A stretch of DNA of 54,653 nt from an uncultured Faecalicatena sp. (GTDB lineage Bacteria > Bacillota > Clostridia > Lachnospirales > Lachnospiraceae), in contig CAOKHZ010000029.1 of assembly GCA_948468385.1 (NCBI GenBank), positions 1 through 54,653 of the forward strand, given 5' to 3'. This document shows, one piece after another, positions 48,675 to 54,653 of this stretch (the stretch's first letter is position 1; each line of letters begins with the position of its first letter). The translations under genes were made by a program, and so were the position numbers. The notes under the pieces are model-generated. The model did not search any database, was not told the DNA's origin, and worked only from the letters and a program-made list of their open reading frames with translations.

Positions 48675-49253
48675 ATGAGGACTCCGCAAGAACGATTTGA
48701 AGAAAATTATATGGCCGTGGACGTACCGGCTAATAATAAGAGAGGGTTTCGAATCCGATATGTCTATTACGGACCGTGGTATGTCTGGAATGAGCCGGAC
48801 GGCGTGATTCGAAGGGAAAAGGTAGTATATATACTGGCATGTCTGTTGGAAGCACTGTGTTTTCTGAAAGCGGCGACGTGCGAGTGCGCCATCAATTATC
48901 ATGTTCTTGTGGGGGCTCCCGCAATGCTTTCGATGGCCGCCTTTTTGTTTAAGGCGATTGGCACGGCAAGGTTTTGCGCTGCGGGAAAGAGAATGACGCA
49001 TCCCACTTATCAGGAGATAAGTGGGATGATGAAAGTCGCGGGAAATCTTGAGTCCGTGTTACTTTTGGCGACATCGGTGGCAAGCGTCTTCGTCATGGTC
49101 AATAAACGCTTGCCGGCAAGCGTCCTGCTTGTCGCGGCCGGATATCTGGCGGCGTTCGTTTTTTCTGTGGTAATTTGCGTACGTTTTAAAAAACTAAAGT
49201 ACGCCACGGAAAAAAATGAAATCGCAAGCCGCCGCCCGCGGTCGTGTTCATGA
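48675..49253 (+). CDS. Membrane protein, unknown
   Basis: A 192-residue hypothetical protein with about four membrane segments (about 49-67, 75-98, 120-140, 146-168), a soluble N-terminus with an aromatic RIRYVYYGPWYVWNEP segment and a basic C-terminal tail. GCAGGTGAG precedes the ATG. It overlaps the convergent LysR gene by 6 bases. Family not recognised. Confidence 0.6.
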   Translation: MRTPQERFEENYMAVDVPANNKRGFRIRYVYYGPWYVWNEPDGVIRREKVVYILACLLEALCFLKAATCECAINYHVLVGAPAMLSMAAFLFKAIGTARFCAAGKRMTHPTYQEISGMMKVAGNLESVLLLATSVASVFVMVNKRLPASVLLVAAGYLAAFVFSVVICVRFKKLKYATEKNEIASRRPRSCS

Positions 49254-50159
49254 AGTCTCGTCCAAAGCCAGAATAGAGTTGGCTTTCTGTTGTTCTTCCA
49301 CAAACTTGATAAAGCGTTTCATGGAAGGGGCTGGTTTATGCCTCTTTAATGAAAACATGCAGATGTCAAACGTGATCCGTGGTTCGAAGTCTACCAAGAC
49401 CAATCCCGCAAGGTTATAAGAAAGAACGCAGGCTTTGCTGATAATGGAAATCCCTAAATTTTGCCGAATCATTCGCAGTATGGTCGATGCCTTGGTGCTG
49501 TGGAGGGAGCCGGACAAATCAATCCCGGCGGCGTTGTAGTATTCGTTGAGAAGGCGCAACTCTAGCGTGGTGTTGTGGATGATGAAGGATTCGTTCTTTA
49601 AATCTTCAATACGCAGAACCTTCCGATTGGCGAGGGGGTGCCTCTCGGGCAGGACGACGATTATTTTATCGGAGTTATAGAAGGACTTGCGATATTTGTC
49701 CTCATTGTCGGGAAAATCCGCGGAAAATATGAAGTCGCAAATGTTGGAATCGAGCATCGTGCGAAGTTGCTCCCCTCTTGCCTCGACCATGGAAACCTCG
49801 ATGTCAGGGTTGAGTTTTCGAAACAAGGCGATTGTCTCGATCAATCCATAATGGGCGTGAAGCTCCATAAACCCGATGCAAAACTTTTTATCGTTTTCCG
49901 TGCGCAACTTGCCAAGGGTTTTTATGGATTCGTCTGCCAGATGGCAAATCTGTAGGGCGTAATTTTGAAACGTGATGCCATATTCATTCAGTGAAATCCC
50001 ATAATTGGTGCGGTCAAAAAGAGGAACCTCGAGTTCCTCCTCCAGTTTTTTTATGTGTTTTGAGAGTGCGGACTGTGAAATGTGCAATTCTTCTGACGCG
50101 ATCTGAAAATTACCAAACTCGGAAAGCGTGATAAATTCTTTCAATAAAAAGGTGTCCAT
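49248..50159 (-). CDS. LysR-family transcriptional regulator
   Basis: A 303-residue LTTR. The N-terminal winged helix-turn-helix reads LKEFITLSEFGNFQIASEELHISQSALSKHIKKLEEELEVPLFDR pattern (about 6-50), with the co-inducer domain after about 90 (FCIGFMELHAHYGLIETI; LPERHPLANRKVL). GGGAGA precedes the ATG at 50159. Target genes are not evident: it is convergent with the membrane protein and divergent from pyrH by 259 bases. Confidence 0.9.
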   Translation of the reverse strand: MDTFLLKEFITLSEFGNFQIASEELHISQSALSKHIKKLEEELEVPLFDRTNYGISLNEYGITFQNYALQICHLADESIKTLGKLRTENDKKFCIGFMELHAHYGLIETIALFRKLNPDIEVSMVEARGEQLRTMLDSNICDFIFSADFPDNEDKYRKSFYNSDKIIVVLPERHPLANRKVLRIEDLKNESFIIHNTTLELRLLNEYYNAAGIDLSGSLHSTKASTILRMIRQNLGISIISKACVLSYNLAGLVLVDFEPRITFDICMFSLKRHKPAPSMKRFIKFVEEQQKANSILALDETS

Positions 50160-50418
50160 GATAAAAATCTCCCAATCATTTGTAATCATATGCCAATGCG
50201 TGGATGGGCGCGCCACGCCCGCCATCGACATCTTGACTCTAGTATATAGTTTTAGCGGGGCTTTGTCAATGTTTTGCGCCAAGGCGTTTCCTCAAAAATT
50301 CCACGAATTGTAATGGCCGATTTTGGATGAAAAAGTGAAAAAGGGAATATATGCATGACAAAACGGAAAATGTGTGTTATACTTCCTTGTAAATATTTGA
50401 AGGAGCATGAAGCAGATT

Positions 50419-51114
50419 ATGAAAAGAGTGTTGTTAAAATTGAGTGGAGAGGCACTCGCCGGGGATAAGAAGACCGGGTTTGACGAGGCGACGTGCATGG
50501 GCGTGGCAAGGCAAGTGAAAAGTCTGGTGGACGAGGGGTACCAGATTGCCATCGTGACCGGCGGGGGGAATTTCTGGCGGGGGCGTACGAGCGAGACGAT
50601 AGACCGCACGAAGGCGGATCAGATTGGGATGCTGGCGACGGTGATGAATTGTATTTACGTGTCGGACATTTTCCGTTACGCGGGGATGAGGACGGAGGTG
50701 TTCACCCCGTTCGTGTGCGGGTCGTTTACCTCTTTGTTTTCCAAGGACGCGGCACTTGCCGCGCTTGAGGCGGGCAAGGTGATTTTCTTCGCGGGCGGGA
50801 CGGGGCATCCGTATTTTTCGACGGACACCGGAGCAGTGCTTCGGGCGATTGAGATTGAGGCGGACGCGATGCTTTTGGCCAAGGCCATCGACGGGGTGTA
50901 TGACAGCGACCCGAAGAAGAACCCGCAGGCGAAAAAGTATGACGAGATTTCCATCGAGGAAGTGATTGAACGGAAACTGGCGGCGGTGGACATGACCGCG
51001 TCGATTCTGTGCATGGAGAACAAGATGCCGATGCTGGTGTTCGGGTTGAATGAGGAAAATAGCATCGCGCGGACGATGAGCGGACATTTTAACGGGACGA
51101 GGGTAACTGTCTGA
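50419..51114 (+). CDS. pyrH: UMP kinase
   Basis: A 231-residue amino-acid-kinase-fold enzyme phosphorylating UMP. KRVLLKLSGEALAGD at the N-terminus, VTGGGNFWRGR, DQIGMLATVMN, FFAGGTGHPYFSTDT and the C-terminal VDMTA segment are family-typical. The start at 50419 fits other UMP kinases; an ATG at 50407 lies only one base from AGGAG. First gene of pyrH-frr-uppS-cdsA-dxr; the often adjacent rpsB-tsf are absent upstream. Confidence 0.95.
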   Translation: MKRVLLKLSGEALAGDKKTGFDEATCMGVARQVKSLVDEGYQIAIVTGGGNFWRGRTSETIDRTKADQIGMLATVMNCIYVSDIFRYAGMRTEVFTPFVCGSFTSLFSKDAALAALEAGKVIFFAGGTGHPYFSTDTGAVLRAIEIEADAMLLAKAIDGVYDSDPKKNPQAKKYDEISIEEVIERKLAAVDMTASILCMENKMPMLVFGLNEENSIARTMSGHFNGTRVTV

Positions 51115-51169
51115 GGGCGTAAGGATTAAAAACAAAGAAAACGAGTGACGAAAGGGAGGTTTTTAGGTC

Positions 51170-51721
51170 ATGAATGAAAGACTGAAAGTGTATGAGGAGA
51201 AGATGCAGAAAACGATGAAGAGCTTAGACGGTGATTTGGCGGCGATTCGGGCGGGACGTGCCAACCCGCACGTGTTGGACAAGTTGGTGGTGGATTATTA
51301 TGGTTCCCCGACGCCGATTCAGCAGGTGGCGAACGTGTCCGTGCCGGAAGCACGCATGATCGTGATTCAGCCATGGGAAAAGAAGATGATTCGAGAAATC
51401 GAGAAGGCCATACAGACATCGGACATCGGCATCAACCCGAACAATGACGGCACGAGCATTCGGTTGGTTTTCCCGGAACTTACGGAAGAGCGCAGAAAAG
51501 AATTGGCCAAAGACGTGAAGAAAAAGGGCGAGGCGGCCAAGGTGGCGGTTAGAAACATCCGCCGCGACGGCAACGATGCATTGAAGAAATTAAAGGGAAC
51601 TGACGTTTCCGAGGATGAAATCAAGGATTTGGAGGAAGAATTACAAAAGACGACGGACAAGTTCGTGAAAGAAGTGGACAAGGCCGTCGAGGCGAAGACG
51701 AAGGAAGTCATGACGGTATAG
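51170..51721 (+). CDS. frr: Ribosome recycling factor
   Basis: A 183-residue protein that with EF-G splits post-termination ribosomes. DLAAIRAGRANPHVLDKLVVDYYG and the C-terminal three-helix bundle with RRELAK-like RRKELAKDVKKKGEAAKVAVRNIRRD are typical. GGGAGG precedes the ATG. Followed by a paired hairpin repeat rather than directly by uppS. Confidence 0.97.
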   Translation: MNERLKVYEEKMQKTMKSLDGDLAAIRAGRANPHVLDKLVVDYYGSPTPIQQVANVSVPEARMIVIQPWEKKMIREIEKAIQTSDIGINPNNDGTSIRLVFPELTEERRKELAKDVKKKGEAAKVAVRNIRRDGNDALKKLKGTDVSEDEIKDLEEELQKTTDKFVKEVDKAVEAKTKEVMTV

Positions 51722-51727
51722 TTATGA

Positions 51728-51803
51728 ACACTTGGCGAGGTGTTTTCGAGCCTAGTGTGAATACATGTCTGAGCACTTAGCGTGGTGTTTTACGAGCTTA
51801 GTG
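51728..51803. repeat. Paired hairpin repeat, locus C
   Basis: First hairpin 51728-51758: ACACT/AGTGT around TGGCGAGGTGTTTTCGAGCC. Second 51773-51803: CACT/AGTG around TAGCGTGGTGTTTTACGAGC. The core is shared with loci A and B, the outer stems differ. Lies between frr and uppS. Confidence 0.75.
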
Positions 51804-51836
51804 GGAATGGTATAGCAAATTTGTATTAGACATTGA

Positions 51837-51860
51837 GGGGTCAAAATGTTTTTTGACCCC
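51837..51860. repeat. GGGGTCAA hairpin upstream of uppS
   Basis: GGGGTCAA (51837-51844) / TTGACCCC (51853-51860), 26 bases before the uppS start. Its end sequence GGGTCAAAA is shared with the palindrome at 54598-54652. Confidence 0.55.
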
Positions 51861-51886
51861 AACGTCTTTTGGTGGAGGAAAAGGAT

Positions 51887-52606
51887 ATGAACGTACCCCA
51901 ACATATCGCGATTATTCTTGACGGCAACGGCCGTTGGGCAAAATCCAAGGGGATGCCGAGAAATTATGGACATGCGCAAGGCAGCAAAAACGTGGAGCGC
52001 ATCTGCGAGGAAGCGTGGCGGATGGGAATCAAGTACCTGACGGTATACGCGTTTTCCACGGAGAACTGGAACCGACCACAGTCGGAGGTGAACGCCCTGA
52101 TGACGCTTTTGCGTAATTATATGAAGACGTGTTTGAAGACCGCGGAGAAAAACGACATGAAAATCCGGGTCATCGGGGACTTGACGCCGTTGGACGAGGA
52201 TATTAAGAGCCGCATCCATGAATTGGTGGAGTCCAGCAAAAACAATAACGGGCTGAATTTCACGATTGCCTTAAATTATGGGAGTCGTGACGAGATCGTG
52301 CGTGCGGCGAAACGCATGGCATCAGATTGTGCGAACGGAAGGCTGGATGCGGCCGGGATTGACGAGAAAACGTTTTCGGCTTATTTGGACACTTGTGAAT
52401 TGCCGGATCCCGAATTGTTGATTCGCACGAGCGGCGAGCAGAGGTTGTCCAATTACCTGCTGTGGCAGTTGGCCTATTCCGAGTTTTATTTTACCGATGT
52501 TTTGTGGCCGGATTTTACAAAAGAGGAATTGGTACGAGCCATTGAGCAGTATAATAGCAGAGACAGGAGATACGGCGGAGTCGGGGAGGAGTCGGAAGAT
52601 GTTTAG
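51887..52606 (+). CDS. uppS: Undecaprenyl diphosphate synthase
   Basis: A 239-residue cis-prenyltransferase making C55-PP, the carrier for cell-wall precursors. HIAIILDGNGRWAKSKGMPR with catalytic Asp, YAFSTENWNRP, and C-terminal LIRTSGEQRLSNYLLWQLAYSE are all intact. The ATG at 51887 follows GGAGGAAAAGGAT; six extra codons upstream are unlikely to be used. Confidence 0.97.
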   Translation: MNVPQHIAIILDGNGRWAKSKGMPRNYGHAQGSKNVERICEEAWRMGIKYLTVYAFSTENWNRPQSEVNALMTLLRNYMKTCLKTAEKNDMKIRVIGDLTPLDEDIKSRIHELVESSKNNNGLNFTIALNYGSRDEIVRAAKRMASDCANGRLDAAGIDEKTFSAYLDTCELPDPELLIRTSGEQRLSNYLLWQLAYSEFYFTDVLWPDFTKEELVRAIEQYNSRDRRYGGVGEESEDV

Positions 52607-53447
52607 GACGAGGTTGTTAAGCGGCATCCTGTTGGTAATCCTGGCACTGATCACGCTGATTAGCGGCGGTTACGTCACGTTTTTCGTGACGGCGGCCATC
52701 AGCCTGATTGGGATGTACGAATTGTACCGGGTGTTTGGAATCGAGAAAAAGGCGCCGGGAATCTGCGGGTACCTTTTTGCGATACTTTATTATGGAATAC
52801 TTTTGTTGAAAAATGCGAAAGGCATGATTCACGGCGTGATGCAGGACGTTTGGCCGACGGAGTGGGAATCGGACGCGATTTTGCTCTTGTTTGTCGTATT
52901 CCTCGTTGTCTTGCTGGCAATCTTGGTGCTTTCTTATCCGAAATATCATGCAAGGGAAGTGATGTCGGCGTTTTTCGGCTTGTTTTACGTGGCGGTGATG
53001 CTGTCCTACATTTATCAGATTCGGATGCTCGCGGGCGGAGCGTTTACGGTCTGGTTGGTTTTCGTATGTTCGTGGGGATGCGACACTTGTGCTTACTGCG
53101 TGGGGATTTTGTTTGGCAGGCACAAGATGGCTCCCGTGCTCAGTCCGAAAAAATCCGTGGAGGGCGGTGTCGGCGGCATCGCGGGAGCGGCCTTGATTGG
53201 ATGCTTGTACGCGCTGGCAATCAACCATTGGGGAGGGGCGGGCGTGGACGTGCTTCGATTCGCCTTGATCGGGGCCGTTGGCGGCGTGGTTTCCCAAATC
53301 GGGGACTTGGCGGCGTCGGCCATCAAGCGAAATTATGAAATCAAGGATTATGGCACGCTGATACCCGGTCATGGGGGAATCATGGATCGCTTTGACAGCG
53401 TGATATTTACGGCGCCGATTATTTATTTTTTGGCGGTCATGTTGTAG
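52599..53447 (+). CDS. cdsA: Phosphatidate cytidylyltransferase
   Basis: A 282-residue membrane enzyme making CDP-diacylglycerol. About eight segments; the signature KKSVEGGVGGIAGA and C-terminal SAIKRNYEIKDYGTLIPGHGGIMDRFDS with the catalytic Asp residues are present. The start at 52599 overlaps the end of uppS by 8 bases. Confidence 0.96.
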   Translation: MFRTRLLSGILLVILALITLISGGYVTFFVTAAISLIGMYELYRVFGIEKKAPGICGYLFAILYYGILLLKNAKGMIHGVMQDVWPTEWESDAILLLFVVFLVVLLAILVLSYPKYHAREVMSAFFGLFYVAVMLSYIYQIRMLAGGAFTVWLVFVCSWGCDTCAYCVGILFGRHKMAPVLSPKKSVEGGVGGIAGAALIGCLYALAINHWGGAGVDVLRFALIGAVGGVVSQIGDLAASAIKRNYEIKDYGTLIPGHGGIMDRFDSVIFTAPIIYFLAVML

Positions 53448-53462
53448 GAGGTCTTAAGAGAG

Positions 53463-54641
53463 ATGAAAAAAATAGCAATCCTGGGTTCTACCGGGTCAAT
53501 CGGGACGCAGACGCTCGAGGTGGCCAGAACGAACGGTGACCTCGAGATAGTGGCACTTTCCGCGAATCACAACATTGTTCTTTTGGAGGAACAGATTCGT
53601 GAGTTTCATCCCCGTTTGGCGGCCGTTTGGGACGAGGGAAACGCGAGAAAGCTACGACAAAGCGTGCGGGATTTGGACGTGAGGGTCGTATCCGGCATGG
53701 ATGGACTTCTGGAGGTGGCTGCCATGAAGGAATCCGATGTCTTGGTGACGGCGATTGTCGGAATGATTGGCATTTTGCCCACCATTGAGGCCATCAAGGC
53801 GGGCAAGGACATTGCTCTTGCGAATAAGGAGACATTGGTGACGGCGGGGCATATCATCATGCCGCTTTCGAAGCAATACGGAGTGTCCATCCTGCCTGTG
53901 GACAGCGAGCACAGCGCGATTTTCCAGTCCCTGCAGGGCGGGCAGGAAAGTGCGCTTGCCAAGATTTGGCTGACCGCCTCGGGCGGTCCGTTTCGAGGCA
54001 GGAAGCGGGAGGAGCTTCGAGACATCCGGGTGGAGGACGCGTTAAAGCACCCCAACTGGGAGATGGGAAGAAAGATTACGATTGACTCGTCCACGATGGT
54101 CAACAAAGGACTGGAGGTCATCGAGGCGAAGTGGCTGTTTGGAGTGGACGTGGAACAAATCGAGGTCGTCGTGCAGCCACAAAGCGTCATCCATTCCATG
54201 GTGGAGTACTTGGACGGGGCGGTCATCGCGCAGCTTGGCACTCCGGACATGAAATTGCCAATCCAGTATGCGTTATATTATCCGGAAAGAAGGTATTTGC
54301 CCGGGGAGCGTTTGGACTTTTTCAAATTGTCACAGATTACTTTTGAAAGGCCCGATTTGGAGACGTTTTACGGCCTTAAGCTGGCAATGTGGGCGGGACG
54401 CGAGGGCGGCACGCTTCCCACGGTGCTAAACGCGGCCAATGAACGGGCGGTGGCCTTGTTTTTGGAGAGGAAGATTAAGTATCTCGCGATTACCGATTTA
54501 ATCGCGGAGTGCATGGAACACCATAAAAACATTGAAAATCCAAGCTTGGAGGATATTCTCGCGACAGAGAGGGAGACTTATGAATATGTTGATACCAGGG
54601 TCAAAAGGTCATGTATGACATGCTTGCATGTCAATACATGA
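53463..54641 (+). CDS. dxr: 1-deoxy-D-xylulose 5-phosphate reductoisomerase
   Basis: A 392-residue enzyme of the MEP isoprenoid route, which supplies isoprenoid units for UppS. NADPH loop ILGSTGSIGTQTLEV (5-19), ANKETLVTAG, VDSEHSAIFQSL with metal ligands, SGGPFRG, and NWEMGRKITIDSSTMVNKGLE. The last 13 codons (from about residue 380) lie inside a palindromic repeat that also supplies the stop, so the natural C-terminus may have been replaced. AGGAGG precedes the ATG. Confidence 0.96.
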   Translation: MKKIAILGSTGSIGTQTLEVARTNGDLEIVALSANHNIVLLEEQIREFHPRLAAVWDEGNARKLRQSVRDLDVRVVSGMDGLLEVAAMKESDVLVTAIVGMIGILPTIEAIKAGKDIALANKETLVTAGHIIMPLSKQYGVSILPVDSEHSAIFQSLQGGQESALAKIWLTASGGPFRGRKREELRDIRVEDALKHPNWEMGRKITIDSSTMVNKGLEVIEAKWLFGVDVEQIEVVVQPQSVIHSMVEYLDGAVIAQLGTPDMKLPIQYALYYPERRYLPGERLDFFKLSQITFERPDLETFYGLKLAMWAGREGGTLPTVLNAANERAVALFLERKIKYLAITDLIAECMEHHKNIENPSLEDILATERETYEYVDTRVKRSCMTCLHVNT

Positions 54642-54652
54642 CTTTGGGACCC
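54598..54652. repeat. Palindrome overlapping the end of dxr
   Basis: Outer GGGTC (54598-54602) / GACCC (54648-54652) and inner GTCATGTATGACATGC (54608-54623) / GCATGTCAATACATGAC (54626-54642) with a one-base bulge. The dxr stop TGA (54639-54641) lies in the right arm. The ends resemble the hairpin at 51837-51860. Confidence 0.75.
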
Positions 54653-54653
54653 G

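Overview
The window looks like the chromosome of a spore-forming, Gram-positive gut-type Clostridia, most likely Lachnospiraceae. The grounds are forespore genes (spoIIAA-spoIIAB-sigF-spoVAA-spoVAB, pdaA), a T-box leader on valS, strong AGGAGG ribosome sites, a domain-swapped GH3 enzyme and RpiB-type uronate isomerase genes. By eye the core has moderate G+C, while bases 1 to about 6900 are clearly more A+T rich and look acquired.

1-6950, accessory island. A leftward operon encodes a small protein, a 943-residue protein with the signatures of two-barrel RNA polymerases of the cellular RdRP/YonO type (metal motif D568-K-D-G-D572), and a zinc-ribbon protein. Diverging from it are a small sigma-70-like factor, a DUF262/ParB-fold protein and a small membrane protein. 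The divergent intergenic region holds two GAAC-N4-GTTC boxes matching the Gram-positive LexA/SOS consensus; one fills the spacer of a near-perfect sigma-A promoter. A DNA-damage-controlled polymerase plus sigma module is the main novelty candidate of the window.

7000-11850, unsaturated uronate locus: GH88 unsaturated glucuronyl hydrolase, SDR (DhuD/KduD-like), RpiB-family isomerase (DhuI-like) and a discoidin-like protein, with a divergent AraC regulator. 11900-18500: tRNA-Trp, two GNAT acetyltransferases, a decayed AAA ATPase/nuclease pseudogene, a permuted GH3 beta-glucosidase and a glucosaminidase. 18600-27010: T-box-controlled valS, an LTA-synthase-like enzyme, folC, a short unknown protein and a membrane TPR protein. 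27240-32650: the sigma-F operon with spoVAA/AB, carbamate kinase and pdaA. 33170-36870: a Phd/RelE-type toxin-antitoxin pair and aroE-aroB-aroF. 37000-48600: a putative aromatic-compound module (PhlG/phloretin-hydrolase-like enzyme, amidotransferase-like protein, His-rich metal binder, an SDR without its catalytic residues, MATE exporter, alpha/beta hydrolase) followed by a complete peptide-type ABC importer. 48670-54653: a membrane protein and LysR regulator, then pyrH-frr-uppS-cdsA-dxr.

Intergenic DNA is rich in palindromic repeats: paired hairpins with a shared GTGTTTT core at three loci, a 151-bp palindrome, a 124-bp element with terminal inverted repeats and an apparent 9-bp target duplication, a 117-bp palindrome, a run of five hairpins, and a palindrome that supplies the last codons of dxr. 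No CRISPR array, rRNA, integrase or transposase gene was seen.
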